Part shown: one piece after another, positions 1-8,319 of the stretch
Layout of the letters: every line of letters starts with the position of its first letter
Numbering within the stretch: position 1 is the stretch's first letter
Assembly: GCA_964626885.1 (NCBI GenBank)
Contig: CAZVJA010000052.1
Location: 1 to 28,318, forward strand
DNA: 28,318 bases
Direction: 5' to 3'
Origin: CAZVJA01 sp964626885
GTDB lineage: Bacteria > Planctomycetota > Planctomycetia > Planctomycetales > Planctomycetaceae
Made by a program: the position numbers and the translations under genes
Notes under the pieces: model-generated
Databases searched by the model: none
Told to the model about the DNA's origin: nothing
What the model saw: only the letters and a program-made list of their open reading frames with translations

Positions 1-37
1 GACGGATCGGGATGCAAGATGCCTGCTCCAGCCGGCA

Positions 38-160
38 TCAACGTTTGAATGCGTCGTACAGCACAAAGCCGACGCTGCCCCAGATCATCACCGTCTTTGG
101 GATGGGGAGATACCCCAGCCACCAGAGACTGCCGATCGCCGTCACAAAGAAATAGCCCAT
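38..160 (-). CDS. Possible 40-residue membrane peptide
   Basis: A short reading frame starts at the ATG reading leftward from 160 and ends at TGA (38-40). An in-frame TGA lies 24 bases upstream of the ATG, so it cannot be extended much. The peptide is almost wholly hydrophobic, with two stretches (FFVTAIGSLWWLGYLPI and VMIWGSVGFVLY) that could form one or two membrane segments, and it ends in a basic AFKR tail. A weak GGAA precedes the start. I recognise no family. It could be chance, but the hydrophobic composition with a charged end is typical of small membrane proteins. It is divergent from the isomerase-like gene at 565. Confidence 0.35.
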   Translation of the reverse strand: MGYFFVTAIGSLWWLGYLPIPKTVMIWGSVGFVLYDAFKR

Positions 161-564
161 GCGTTCCGTTCTGTGCGTTCATGGAACCGACGGAATTCAA
201 CTGAAACGAGATCGTTGAACGATCCCGCTTCAAACGGAGTGTCTTCTCCAATCGAAGTATAGGTCAAGAATTCCGCCGGGGCAGTGGATTGTATGCAAAC
301 TTGGATGTTGCATTCCGGCAACATTGCCCGCCGATCGGGAAACTGAGCTTGGGACGGCGGGATTTTGCAGGAAAATCGATTTCGCCTGAATGCATGCATC
401 GAGCTCATTCGGTCTCAGCGTATGCCTTGAAATCGTGAGTGCCGCCCGTGCTGACGCAACGGTTGGGGGCTCACTGTCGCCCGACAGTTGTTGCACTTCT
501 TGAGTCGGCGGACGATAAAATAAACGGCTGGGGAGATCGAGAAAAACTTCTGTGAGCTGATGCA
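161..564. other. Gene-free stretch before the isomerase-like gene
   Basis: No convincing gene here. Minus-strand frames of 60-130 codons exist but their translations show no domain, no low-complexity pattern and no good ribosome binding site, and they overlap one another in different frames. It presumably carries the promoter(s) for the divergent genes on either side. I could not pick a clear -35/-10 pair. Confidence 0.4.
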
Positions 565-1395
565 GTGCGACTCGGATATAACACCAATGGTCTGGCGTTT
601 CACCGATGGGAAGATGCATGCTCTATTCTGGCGGAGTCGGGGTATCGTGCGATCGCGTTAACGCTCGATCATCACTGTCTGAATCCCTTCTCGCCGGACT
701 TGCCGCAAGAAATTGACCGGATGCGACAGGTGCTGGCTCGCCATCAGTTTTCATCGGTCATTGAGACCGGGGCGCGTTTTCTACTGAATCCTCGCGTGAA
801 GCATGAGCCGACGCTGCTTAGCCCGAGTGTCGACGAACGCCGGGTGCGGATCGGATTCCTGAAACGAGCTGTCGATATTGCGGCGGAACTCGGATCCGAT
901 GCGGTCTCATTCTGGTCGGGCATTTTGCGGGAGAATATCTCAGCGGAAGAGGGGATGCATCGGCTTGCAGAAGGATGCCGGGAAGTTCTCGAACACGCCG
1001 CTGTCAGGAACGTCCGGGTGGCATTCGAACCGGAGCCGGGGATGTTCATCGAACGATTCGAGCAGTTTGCCCGCCTGCTCGATTTCGTCGACGGACCGTT
1101 GTTCGGCCTGACGATCGATATTGGTCACGTGCACTGCGTGGAAGACGGAGCAATCGCGTCACATCTGCACCGCTGGAAACACCGGCTGTTCAACGTTCAT
1201 ATCGAAGACATGTGTCGCGGCGTGCACGAACATCTCATGTTCGGAGAAGGGGAGATCGACTTCCCGCCGGTCATTTCGGCCCTCAAGGAGATCGGCTACA
1301 CTGGCGGAGTTCATGTTGAACTAAGCCGACACAGCCATTGTGCACCAGAGGCCGTGAGGCAATCGTTCGAGTTTCTCTCCAGGCTGATTGCGTAA
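565..1395 (+). CDS. Sugar phosphate isomerase/epimerase-like TIM-barrel protein
   Basis: 276 residues, the usual length of the xylose-isomerase-like TIM-barrel (AP endonuclease family 2) superfamily, whose members use a divalent metal to isomerise or epimerise sugars and related polyols. Visible signature: FEPEPGMF near 154-161 (Glu155 or Glu157), TIDIGHVH at 183-190 (Asp185, His188), NVHIEDM near 210-216 (His212) and GVHVELSRHSH near 248-258 (Glu252). These are the positions that ligate metal in this fold. The frame starts with GTG at 565; an ATG at 560 is out of frame. The alkaline-phosphatase-like gene follows after 9 bases, so the two are surely co-transcribed. Similar pairs occur in ebo-type metabolite-transport loci, but the ebo link is from memory. 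The exact substrate cannot be named. Confidence 0.85.
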   Translation: MRLGYNTNGLAFHRWEDACSILAESGYRAIALTLDHHCLNPFSPDLPQEIDRMRQVLARHQFSSVIETGARFLLNPRVKHEPTLLSPSVDERRVRIGFLKRAVDIAAELGSDAVSFWSGILRENISAEEGMHRLAEGCREVLEHAAVRNVRVAFEPEPGMFIERFEQFARLLDFVDGPLFGLTIDIGHVHCVEDGAIASHLHRWKHRLFNVHIEDMCRGVHEHLMFGEGEIDFPPVISALKEIGYTGGVHVELSRHSHCAPEAVRQSFEFLSRLIA

Positions 1396-1404
1396 CAGAA
1401 TCCC

Positions 1405-2730
1405 ATGCACCAGTATGCCGTTTTGATGTCGATTCCCGCACTCCGGTCGAAGGATCTTGCGAGGATGCCGCGGCTCGCCGCGCTGGCGGAGGGCGGACGC
1501 GCGGTTCCGTTGAAGCCTTCATTCCCGTGCGTTACTTGTCCCGTGCAGGCAACGTTGATGACTGGCGTTGGGCCGGATCAGCATGGTGTGATCGCCAACG
1601 GGTTCTATTGGCGAGACAAGGGAGAGGTCGAAATGTGGACCGCGTGGAACAACGTGATCACCGCTCCGCAAATCTGGGACAGGCTGCACCAGCACGACGC
1701 GAGCCTCACCTCGGCGGCTTGGTTTCCGTTACTGGTGAAAGGGTCGGGGGCCGACTTCATTTGTACTCCCGCTCCGATTCACAATCCCGACGGGACAGAA
1801 TCGCTTTGGTGCTATACACGGCCGACGGAACTGTACGGCGAACTGCGTGACCAGTTAGGGCACTTTCCACTGATGAATTTCTGGGGACCGCTCGCCAGCA
1901 TCAAGTCGACCGATTGGATCGTCGACTCCGCAGTGCTGGCAGCGGCGCGCTATCGGCCGCGTTTCACGTACATCTATCTTCAGCATTTGGATAATGTGGC
2001 CCAGAAGTTTGGTCCGGAAAGCCCGCAACTTGCCATGGCACTGGGCGAAGTCGACGCCGCGATCGGACGGCTCGTCGATGGGGTCGCCTCGGCCGGAATG
2101 GGGGATGTCCTTTGGCTGGCGGCGGGAGAATATGTGATCACTGAAGTTGACGGAGCCGTCTATCCCAATCGTCTGTTGCGTCGGGCGGGTTTTCTCAAGC
2201 TTCGTGAGGAAGAGGGACTCGAATACCTCGAACCGGCGGCGTCGCGTGCGTGGGCGCTCGTCGATCATCAATTTGCTCACGTGTATGTTCGCGATCTTGG
2301 CGACGTGCCAGCGGTGGCGGAACTCTTCCGTCGCGAACCGGGAGTTGCAGAGGTGCTTGTCGGACCAGAGCGGGCTCGGGTCGGGCTCGACCATCCCCGA
2401 TCGGGCGAGATTGTGTTGATCTCCGACCCACGAAAGTGGTTTGCCTATTATTGGTGGCTCGACGATACTCGAGCCCCAAAATTCGCTCGGACCGTCGACA
2501 TCCACCAAAAGCCGGGCTACGACCCTGTGGAGCTCTTCATCGAGATGCCAGCCCGTGCCACGCCTCTGGATGCGACGCTGGTCAAAGGGTCACACGGCTA
2601 TTCGGCCGACGTTCCGGAGCGGCAATCGGTGCTGCTCTGCTCCGATGGGGCTGCAATTGCCAATGTGGCGGCTGGCGGAGTGTGTGATCGCGACGTTGCC
2701 GGTATTGTGCTACGAAACTTTGGCATCTGA
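1405..2730 (+). CDS. Alkaline phosphatase superfamily protein (nucleotide pyrophosphatase/phosphodiesterase type)
   Basis: 441 residues. The nucleophile region reads FPCVTCPVQATLMTG (about 40-54), with Thr44 in the place of the catalytic Ser/Thr, followed by GPDQHGVIANGFYW as in type I phosphodiesterases. Further family blocks are FPLMNFWGP, IYLQHLDNVAQ (metal Asp), VDHQFAHVYV, KPGYDPVELF and GSHGY. The N-terminal metal Asp of classic members (a DG near residue 10) is not seen: the strand reads VLMSIPALR. Together with the VTC-VQAT nucleophile block, this places it in a subfamily that I recall being linked to ebo-like clusters (EboF-type). It starts 9 bases after the isomerase-like gene and likely acts with it on one phosphorylated or phosphodiester-linked metabolite. 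Phosphodiesterase activity is inferred. Confidence 0.85.
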   Translation: MHQYAVLMSIPALRSKDLARMPRLAALAEGGRAVPLKPSFPCVTCPVQATLMTGVGPDQHGVIANGFYWRDKGEVEMWTAWNNVITAPQIWDRLHQHDASLTSAAWFPLLVKGSGADFICTPAPIHNPDGTESLWCYTRPTELYGELRDQLGHFPLMNFWGPLASIKSTDWIVDSAVLAAARYRPRFTYIYLQHLDNVAQKFGPESPQLAMALGEVDAAIGRLVDGVASAGMGDVLWLAAGEYVITEVDGAVYPNRLLRRAGFLKLREEEGLEYLEPAASRAWALVDHQFAHVYVRDLGDVPAVAELFRREPGVAEVLVGPERARVGLDHPRSGEIVLISDPRKWFAYYWWLDDTRAPKFARTVDIHQKPGYDPVELFIEMPARATPLDATLVKGSHGYSADVPERQSVLLCSDGAAIANVAAGGVCDRDVAGIVLRNFGI

Positions 2731-3016
2731 CCGAAGTTGAACGCGATCATTGGTCGGCTGGCTCTCTCGTATCCCCGGTCCGCCTGTAACGATTTCGCGG
2801 TTTGGGGAGTTCGTGGACTTTACGAACTGTCTCGCCGGTCAATTGATACAGGCGGTGCGCTCGATGCCGTTGAAATGGAGTTCGCACCGAGTTCGCTCGA
2901 ATTGTCTCCCAAGGGTTGGGGAAAACCAGCCAAACGCTCGATACCAAGGAAGAGTCGGGCCACACCGAGACGGAGTAACCGCGCGCAATTCCTCGAATTG
3001 ATCATCCGTGAGGACG

Positions 3017-4711
3017 ATGTCCGAGTCCCTGGCGAGAACATTTGATTTCCTGACGACATCCGGCAACGTACACGCCGTCGATGTGTTGATCTACGCGCTG
3101 GATTCCGTCGACGAGATGATTCGCGAAAAGGCGGGAATCGCGCTATTGAGACGGGCCGCGACGCGAGGGCAGATTGAAGTCATCCGACGTTTCGAGCGCC
3201 AGCCCCCACGGGTACGCGAGATGATTCTCGATCAGCAGCCGGGACGATTGACTGCGGCCATCGGCCACTGTCTGACTCATGGCGATCAGCAATTGTGCGA
3301 GAACGGCCGAGCGCTGTTGCTTGAGGCGGAATACTACGATCTCGTACCGACGCTTCTGGAGATGATGGAGAATTCTGATCCCGGCTTGCGCGATATCGGC
3401 GGCAGCCTCCTCGCGGAACTGGTGAACCGATTATACGAGCATACCTATGCCGGACGGGATGCCTCGACAACAGATAGCGATATGCAGTCGACCAAGCGGC
3501 TGGCTCAAAAAGCCGCCAAAGCCGGCCGGCTGGTATTGTCGCAATTAGAGAACACTCTGAGAAATTTCGAGAAGCTCCGCTGGCCGGAAGGCGTCGTCGA
3601 AGCGGCATTGGCGCTCAGTTGCATCGACCATGAAGCTGCCCGCAAGATTCTATTGCAATCCCCTCCTTTGTGCCGCGAAGTTGCCGGCCGGGCGATGATT
3701 ACCAGTCGGCATCCGGGAGTGATGCAATTCGTGTTGGATCTGATGGCGCGCGGCTTTCCGCCTCCGCGTGCCTTGCAGGTGATTCAAGAGAGATGCGATC
3801 CCGAATTCGTGTGTCACCTGCTGCGTTGGTTCCCGAAGAATCTGAATGACGTGCAGATAAAGAACTACCGCCAAGTGGAATTCCTCGCATGGCTGAACGG
3901 GGACTGGTCGTTCCTCCAATCGATTCCCGCCGGCCTGCACGGAGCACTGGTTTCGTTTGTGACAGCGACGGGTGTCTCGCACCGGGAGAAATCCTCGTTG
4001 CATCAATGGATGATTCGCAACGGAAGTTCAGACGCTCGCGTTGCTTCGGCCGATGTGCTGACAATGCTGGATGATCAGGCCGTCAAGACGGCGTTGTATC
4101 AAAGTCTCGATTCGGAAAACGAGACTGCACAAGCCTGGGCGACCAGTCAATTGCGGTCACGTGGTGTTCCGGAGGCTGTAAAGCTGCTTGTCGAGCGGCT
4201 CGATAGCCCGTTGGAAGCGGTACGGGCCGCCGCGCGAGAGGAACTTCACAGTTTCAATCTTGAACTGATCATGAGCTTGTTCGACCAACTGGATGGGCGT
4301 ATCTGCTTGCGGGCGGGACAGATTCTCCGCAAGACCGATCCTGGCTGCATCGATAAACTGCGAAAACAAATCATCGGCCCGATTGCCAGGAAGCGAATGC
4401 TTGCCGCCCGTGCCGCGCAGGCGTTGGGCATGGTGGATGATGTCAGCGACGAACTATTCAAGATGGCCCGTGACGAAGATGCGCTGATCCGGCGGACTGC
4501 CGCTGAAATACTTGGTCAGTCGGCCACGCCGCAGGCGGCGGAAGTTTTGCAAGGACTTCTGAATGACGTGAATCCGCATGTTCGCGACGCGGCCGAGAAA
4601 TCATACGAAAAATCGCTGGCCGGCGTGGTCCGCGACCACCGAGATGCAATTTCGTCCTCCTCGGAAAAAGCGTCGGAACCGGGGACATCGGAAGTGCAGA
4701 CGAATTCCTGA
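3017..4711 (+). CDS. HEAT-repeat protein
   Basis: 564 residues from the ATG at 3017. The frame also opens at a GTG at 3008, but a GAGGA directly ahead of the ATG favours the later start. The whole protein is alpha-helical in character, with repeating helix pairs of HEAT/PBS-lyase type. The clearest are near the C-terminus, for example AVRAAAREELHSF, DALIRRTAAEILGQ and NPHVRDAAEKSYEK, each with the Arg/Asp pattern of HEAT repeats. The last 30 residues are Ser/Glu-rich and probably disordered. No signal peptide or catalytic motif is visible, so it is most likely a cytoplasmic scaffold or adaptor. The next gene follows after 30 bases and may be a membrane partner. The function is unknown. Confidence 0.8.
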   Translation: MSESLARTFDFLTTSGNVHAVDVLIYALDSVDEMIREKAGIALLRRAATRGQIEVIRRFERQPPRVREMILDQQPGRLTAAIGHCLTHGDQQLCENGRALLLEAEYYDLVPTLLEMMENSDPGLRDIGGSLLAELVNRLYEHTYAGRDASTTDSDMQSTKRLAQKAAKAGRLVLSQLENTLRNFEKLRWPEGVVEAALALSCIDHEAARKILLQSPPLCREVAGRAMITSRHPGVMQFVLDLMARGFPPPRALQVIQERCDPEFVCHLLRWFPKNLNDVQIKNYRQVEFLAWLNGDWSFLQSIPAGLHGALVSFVTATGVSHREKSSLHQWMIRNGSSDARVASADVLTMLDDQAVKTALYQSLDSENETAQAWATSQLRSRGVPEAVKLLVERLDSPLEAVRAAAREELHSFNLELIMSLFDQLDGRICLRAGQILRKTDPGCIDKLRKQIIGPIARKRMLAARAAQALGMVDDVSDELFKMARDEDALIRRTAAEILGQSATPQAAEVLQGLLNDVNPHVRDAAEKSYEKSLAGVVRDHRDAISSSSEKASEPGTSEVQTNS

Positions 4712-4741
4712 TCGAACGCCGTAGCCGACAAAGGAACAGAG

Positions 4742-5137
4742 ATGACAAGCTCGCTTTTCCTGTTCGCGCAGGGTCTCGGAGACGGCTTTCGCAAATTCTC
4801 GCAGGGAACGGCCAGCGCAGGCGATTATCTGCTGATGTTCGGGACGCTCGCGCTGCTGATCGCCGCCGCCGCCGCCGCATACTTCTGGGATCGACGTCGT
4901 GAAACGACGGTGCGCGAGGAAAGCACGCCCGAATCGCTGTTTCGGGAATTGTGCAACGAGCACGCGCTCAGCCCATCTGAGCGAGAGTTATTGCAAAGGG
5001 TTATTGGTACCGGAACGGACCGACTTGAACAGCCCGCATTTGTGTTTGTAGATCGGAATATTCTGGCGGGCTGGGGAATGCGTAGCGGCGATGCCGTTGC
5101 GGCGGAGATGCTCGAACGGAAGCTCTTTGGGGGCTGA
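4742..5137 (+). CDS. Single-pass membrane protein of unknown function
   Basis: 131 residues with an AAAGGA ribosome binding site 7 bases ahead of the ATG. After about 27 residues there is one strong membrane segment (about 28-47, YLLMFGTLALLIAAAAAAYF), followed by the basic stop-transfer DRRRE. This suggests an outside N-terminus and a cytoplasmic C-terminal domain of about 80 residues. That domain (FRELCNEHALSPSERELL to the end) resembles short regulatory tails in planctomycete membrane proteins, but I cannot name a family. It lies 30 bases after the HEAT-repeat gene on the same strand, so an operon is likely. Its end is only 14 bases from the end of the convergent thioesterase gene. Confidence 0.7.
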   Translation: MTSSLFLFAQGLGDGFRKFSQGTASAGDYLLMFGTLALLIAAAAAAYFWDRRRETTVREESTPESLFRELCNEHALSPSERELLQRVIGTGTDRLEQPAFVFVDRNILAGWGMRSGDAVAAEMLERKLFGG

Positions 5138-5151
5138 TATTCCGTCCCTGC

Positions 5152-5541
5152 TCAGGCAAATTCCGGCACGGCATCACTGATCCGGCGGACTCGCCCCGTG
5201 GAATCGACACAGCCAAGCACGCTTTGAGCTCGTGCAAGCAATTGACCGTCGCGGAATACCTCGTAGACATGTTCCAGTTTTGCGGGGCTGACGCGCGACA
5301 AAGTTGTTCGAAGTGTCAGGACGTCGTCGTATCTCGCGGGGAGATGATACTTGCACTCAATACGCACCACGACGAAGAAGAAACCTCGTTCTTCGAGCGC
5401 GCGGTAATCTCCTCCCTGAGCGCGGAATAGTTCGGTTCGGCCAACCTCGAAGTAGCTGAGGTAGTTGGCATGGTGCAGATAACCCATCGCGTCGGTCTCA
5501 CTGTACCGGACACGAATGGTAGTCTCGTGTTGAGTGAGCAT
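5152..5541 (-). CDS. YbgC/4HBT-family acyl-CoA thioesterase
   Basis: 129 residues, the normal length of a hot-dog-fold thioesterase. The N-terminal block RVRYSETDAMGYLHHANYL (about 10-28) is the YbgC/4-hydroxybenzoyl-CoA thioesterase signature, with the catalytic Asp in ETDAMG and the following HHANY. Downstream, FEVGRTEL and the beta strands ending in VLGCVDSTGRVRRI fit the fold. It would hydrolyse acyl-CoA or acyl-ACP thioesters in the cytoplasm; the substrate is not evident. It begins 12 bases after the purF stop codon, so it is the second gene of a purF operon. There is no visible link to the NRPS genes. Confidence 0.9.
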   Translation of the reverse strand: MLTQHETTIRVRYSETDAMGYLHHANYLSYFEVGRTELFRAQGGDYRALEERGFFFVVVRIECKYHLPARYDDVLTLRTTLSRVSPAKLEHVYEVFRDGQLLARAQSVLGCVDSTGRVRRISDAVPEFA

Positions 5542-5553
5542 GCTCTGTCGCGG

Positions 5554-7149
5554 TCAGGTCTGCGAGGTGGTCACGAGAGGAGAATCGAAAATGCGTCCAG
5601 GCTCACCTAACGGACAACTGCTTTCGGATTTTTCGAGGGCGATTTGATACAGTCGGCGTCCGGCGGCTGTGGGATAGACCGTGTCGATGCAAGCCTGGCA
5701 GAGAGAATTGCTGTCCATGTCGAGACAACGGGCAATGGATTCGACGGAGAGATAACGCAGTGAGTCGGCACCGATTTCATCCGCCATCTTTTGTTCGATT
5801 TCCGGCGTGAGCTTTGTTCCGTGCATGAACTTTGGTGCGAACAGTTCCTCGACCGTCGACATGTCGATTCCATAAAAGCAAGGGGCAACAATCGGCGGGC
5901 AGGCGACCCGCACATGGACTTCGCGCGCTTTTCCATCTCGCTTCAACCGCGAAATCAATTCCTTCATCGTCGTGGATCGGACGATTGTATCCTCGACCAG
6001 AAAGACCCGTTTCCCTTCGAGGACTTCGGTCAGCGGGGTGTATTTCATGCGGACCTTTTCCGCACGATTGTTGCCATCGATAAATGTCCGGCCGACATAC
6101 CGGTTGCGGATCAACCCCTCCATCGAAGGGACTTTCAACTTGTAAGCCATTGAGTCGGCGGCAGCTTTGGCGGTATCAGGGACCGGGACAACGATCGTGT
6201 CTTCGTCGACTTGCACCCTTTCTTGCGCTGCAAGCTCCTCGCCGAGCCGTTTGCGAGTGACGTACACGCTGCGATCGTCAAACGAGCTGGCGACGTTTGC
6301 AAAGTAAATCCACTCGAAGAAGCAATGGGCACGACGGGGACTTGCGACAAACTGCTTGACGTCGTATTCCCCATTCTCAATGATCACCGCGCAGCCAGGA
6401 GGGAGACTTTTGATGTTGGCATCGTCGAATCCCAGATGCTTGAGTGCGACGCTTTCGCTGGCGGCGGCGAAGAGCGGACCCTGCTTGGCATAGCAGAGCG
6501 GGCGGATGCCGAGCTTGTCGCGGGCGACGAACATATCTCCCGAGGCGCTCAGAAAGACGATGTTATATGCACCGTCCAACCGCTCGCTAAGGCTGATCAG
6601 CACCTCCAGCAGGTCGGCATGGCGGCCCTCGGAAAGCTCCTGGGCAATGAGATGCCGCAGCACCTCGGTATCAGTTTCGAGCGACAGGTGGAAATTCGGA
6701 TTTGCCAGAATCTCTTTGCGCAATTCCGGATAGTTCGCCAATTGGCCATTGAAGGCAAAGCTGAACCACTTGGACTTCTCGATGTGCTCGCGCTCGAAAG
6801 GTTGAGCGTAACTGACGTCATCCTTGCCACAGGTCGCGTAGCGAACATGGCCGATCGCCGCGGGGGCGGAGAGCTCCCGCATGATCGCCTCAAATTTTTC
6901 GCGGTGATTGAGGCGAAACACTTCGCTGACCGTGCCGACTTCCTTGCGGGTCTTCAGGAGTTGGCTTCGGTCGGGGTGGTACGTGGTAATGCCGGCGGCC
7001 AATTGTCCGCGGTTCTGAATATCGAGGAGCATTCTCGGGATCAGCCGCGAAGTTTCCTCACGCGACTGCCGCGGCACGAGAGGACTGGTTCCCATCCCTT
7101 CAAGATGGTAAACCGCGGCGATGCCACACTCGTGAAATAGTTCAGCCAT
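5554..7149 (-). CDS. purF: Amidophosphoribosyltransferase (glutamine PRPP amidotransferase)
   Basis: 531 residues. It catalyses the first committed step of purine synthesis: PRPP plus glutamine gives phosphoribosylamine. A seven-residue propeptide (MAELFHE) precedes CGIAAVY, so Cys8 becomes the N-terminal nucleophile after processing. The Ntn glutaminase half shows HVRYAT (101-106) and FNGQLANY (133-140). The PRPP-binding loop VFLVEDTIVRSTT is at 382-394. Cysteines at 276 (HCFFEW), 417 (RVACPP), 484 and 487 (LCQAC) match the four ligands of the iron-sulfur cluster in Bacillus-type PurF, so this is the oxygen-sensitive FeS class. It is slightly longer than the Bacillus enzyme at the N-terminal insert near 20-35. 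The thioesterase gene follows closely. Confidence 0.96.
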   Translation of the reverse strand: MAELFHECGIAAVYHLEGMGTSPLVPRQSREETSRLIPRMLLDIQNRGQLAAGITTYHPDRSQLLKTRKEVGTVSEVFRLNHREKFEAIMRELSAPAAIGHVRYATCGKDDVSYAQPFEREHIEKSKWFSFAFNGQLANYPELRKEILANPNFHLSLETDTEVLRHLIAQELSEGRHADLLEVLISLSERLDGAYNIVFLSASGDMFVARDKLGIRPLCYAKQGPLFAAASESVALKHLGFDDANIKSLPPGCAVIIENGEYDVKQFVASPRRAHCFFEWIYFANVASSFDDRSVYVTRKRLGEELAAQERVQVDEDTIVVPVPDTAKAAADSMAYKLKVPSMEGLIRNRYVGRTFIDGNNRAEKVRMKYTPLTEVLEGKRVFLVEDTIVRSTTMKELISRLKRDGKAREVHVRVACPPIVAPCFYGIDMSTVEELFAPKFMHGTKLTPEIEQKMADEIGADSLRYLSVESIARCLDMDSNSLCQACIDTVYPTAAGRRLYQIALEKSESSCPLGEPGRIFDSPLVTTSQT

Positions 7150-7257
7150 TCGACAGGCACCTGTGGGTTTGATACCAGAAATCTCGGATCATCCGCCGGC
7201 CGGCGTCCGCTTCCGGCCCTGTTTCCCACCTTTGCGCCGGCCCAAACGGCTGCACGC

Positions 7258-7276
7258 ACAGGTCTTTGTCACCTGT
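7258..7276. promoter_or_regulatory. Inverted repeat ACAGGT-N7-ACCTGT, possible purF operator
   Basis: A perfect six-base inverted repeat with a seven-base spacer lies just downstream of the candidate purF -10. A related sequence (ACAGG...ACCTGT, 7153-7164) sits right at the purF start. This could be a repressor site or an RNA stem in the leader. No regulator is identifiable. Confidence 0.3.
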
Positions 7277-7292
7277 TGTTATTCACATTTCC

Positions 7293-7321
7293 ATTTTAGC
7301 GATCCATCGGTCCCGAACCAA
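7293..7321 (-). promoter_or_regulatory. Candidate purF promoter
   Basis: Reading leftward, TTGGTT (7321-7316) and TAAAAT (7298-7293) are separated by 17 bases, a sigma70-like arrangement with a good -10 (5 of 6) and a weak -35 (3 of 6). It lies about 145 bases upstream of the purF ATG. It is a match by eye only. Confidence 0.35.
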
Positions 7322-7371
7322 CGGTGTGCAACGTAAATCCCCGTAATACTCCATGCGAGGGGTTCATGGCT

Positions 7372-7410
7372 GCAAATAAAAGGGCCCCCGGAAATGACTT
7401 CCGGGGGCCT
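7372..7410 (-). terminator. Rho-independent terminator of the DUF1080 gene
   Basis: On the minus strand an 11-bp perfect stem (GGCCCCCGGAA / TTCCGGGGGCC, 7383-7393 with 7399-7409) with a five-base loop is followed by CTTTTATTT. It lies about 50 bases after the stop codon of the DUF1080 gene. The stem is very GC-rich and the T-run is on the correct side for that gene. Confidence 0.88.
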
Positions 7411-7458
7411 GGTCCACCGCACCACTCCGCCCCATGGCTGGAGCGTTGACGCGGAATT

Positions 7459-8319
7459 TCAATCAGCGAGTGGCTTCACGCGAAGGTTGCGATAGTAAGT
7501 GACGCTCTTCGGGTCATGCGCCTGAATGGCAAAGCTGCCGCTGGCGAGCTTGTTGCGCGGGCCGGTCACACCCGCCGGTTCCGTGTAATCGATGACCTTC
7601 TTACCGTTGATCGAAACCGTGACGTTGCTCCCTTTCACGACGATCCGCTGTGTCCACCACTCGTTGTCTTTCGCGGGAGTTTCAAACAGCTTGACAAGAT
7701 TGTAGAGGCTCCCGGTTTTCACGGGGTCGCCGTGAGTGACGTTGACTTGTGACTCAAAACCGGTGTCCGGAAAGCCTTTCTCCTGGTATTTCGTGTGGAA
7801 GTACAATCCGGAGTTGCTGCCTGGCGTGGTTTTTACTTCCGCCTCGAACTCGAAGTTCTTGAACTCCTTCTCGGTGAAAATATGCGAGCGTGGTCCCGCC
7901 GCCACGATCATGCCGTCTTCGACATGAATCTTCGATTGTTCTTTGTCACCGACTTTCCATCCGGTCAAGTCCTTGCCATTGAACAGGCTGATCCAGCCGG
8001 TATCTTCCGCTGCGGCCACTTGCGGCGCTGCTGCCGTGGAGGCCGCCGCAGATGGAGCAGGGGGAGCAGATTCCGCCGGAGGAGCAGGTGCTGCTGCTTC
8101 GGGAGCCGGTGATGCTGTCTTCGTGCCGCAGCAACTCGGAGCTGGTGCACAGCAGGACGGAGCTGGGGCACAGCAGGAATGCTTTGGCTGACAGCAATCG
8201 GCGGGCGTGGCACAACAACCGTGATCGTGTTGCCGCAGGAAATCAAACAATCCTGCTTCCGCAGAACCGACAAAGTTGGCACATACGGCTAATGAAAGCA
8301 CTGACGCGAGCAGCCTCAT
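7459..8319 (-). CDS. Secreted DUF1080 (3-keto-disaccharide hydrolase-like) protein with Cys-Cys heptad region
   Basis: 286 residues with a GAGGAGAG ribosome binding site about 8 bases ahead of the ATG. Residues 1-22 form a signal peptide (MRLLASVLSLAVCANFVGSAEA, cleavage after the AEA). Residues 35-64 hold five CC pairs spaced exactly seven residues apart, then a Pro/Ala/Ser-rich linker to about 105. The rest (GWISLFNGKDLTGW onward) is a DUF1080/LamG-like jelly-roll domain, with SGLYFHTKYQ, the NEWWTQRIVVKG block and the C-terminal YYRNLRVKPL typical of the family. DUF1080 proteins are hugely expanded in planctomycetes and some hydrolyse 3-keto-glycosides. It is probably secreted or periplasmic. 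The cysteine region is unusual and may bind metal or cross-link; that is inference. Confidence 0.9.
   Translation of the reverse strand: MRLLASVLSLAVCANFVGSAEAGLFDFLRQHDHGCCATPADCCQPKHSCCAPAPSCCAPAPSCCGTKTASPAPEAAAPAPPAESAPPAPSAAASTAAAPQVAAAEDTGWISLFNGKDLTGWKVGDKEQSKIHVEDGMIVAAGPRSHIFTEKEFKNFEFEAEVKTTPGSNSGLYFHTKYQEKGFPDTGFESQVNVTHGDPVKTGSLYNLVKLFETPAKDNEWWTQRIVVKGSNVTVSINGKKVIDYTEPAGVTGPRNKLASGSFAIQAHDPKSVTYYRNLRVKPLAD
8128..8217 (-). repeat. Five CC pairs at seven-residue spacing (21-bp coding repeat)
   Basis: Within the DUF1080 protein, Cys-Cys pairs fall at residues 35/36, 42/43, 49/50, 56/57 and 63/64. The last three units are near-identical (CCAPAPS). At the DNA level these are imperfect 21-bp tandem units. 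They lie between the signal peptide and the Pro/Ala linker. Confidence 0.85.

Larger units (their letters stand above)
7150..7458. other. Intergenic region between purF and the DUF1080 gene
   Basis: About 310 bases with no gene. It contains the purF leader with its candidate promoter and inverted repeat, and the terminator of the DUF1080 gene at its right side. Both flanking genes are on the minus strand, so the terminator insulates purF from the upstream gene. Confidence 0.6.

Noticed and set aside
2737..3066. Overlapping short frames on both strands between the phosphatase-like gene and the HEAT-repeat gene (102 codons plus, 72-79 codons minus)
   Set aside because: Translations show no family features, the plus frame begins with TTG and runs into the HEAT gene, and the minus frames overlap each other. 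The gap is better read as non-coding, possibly with the promoter of the HEAT gene.
6211..7140. 309-codon plus-strand frame opposite purF
   Set aside because: It lies wholly inside purF, whose protein is certain; the frame is a consequence of GC-rich codon use.
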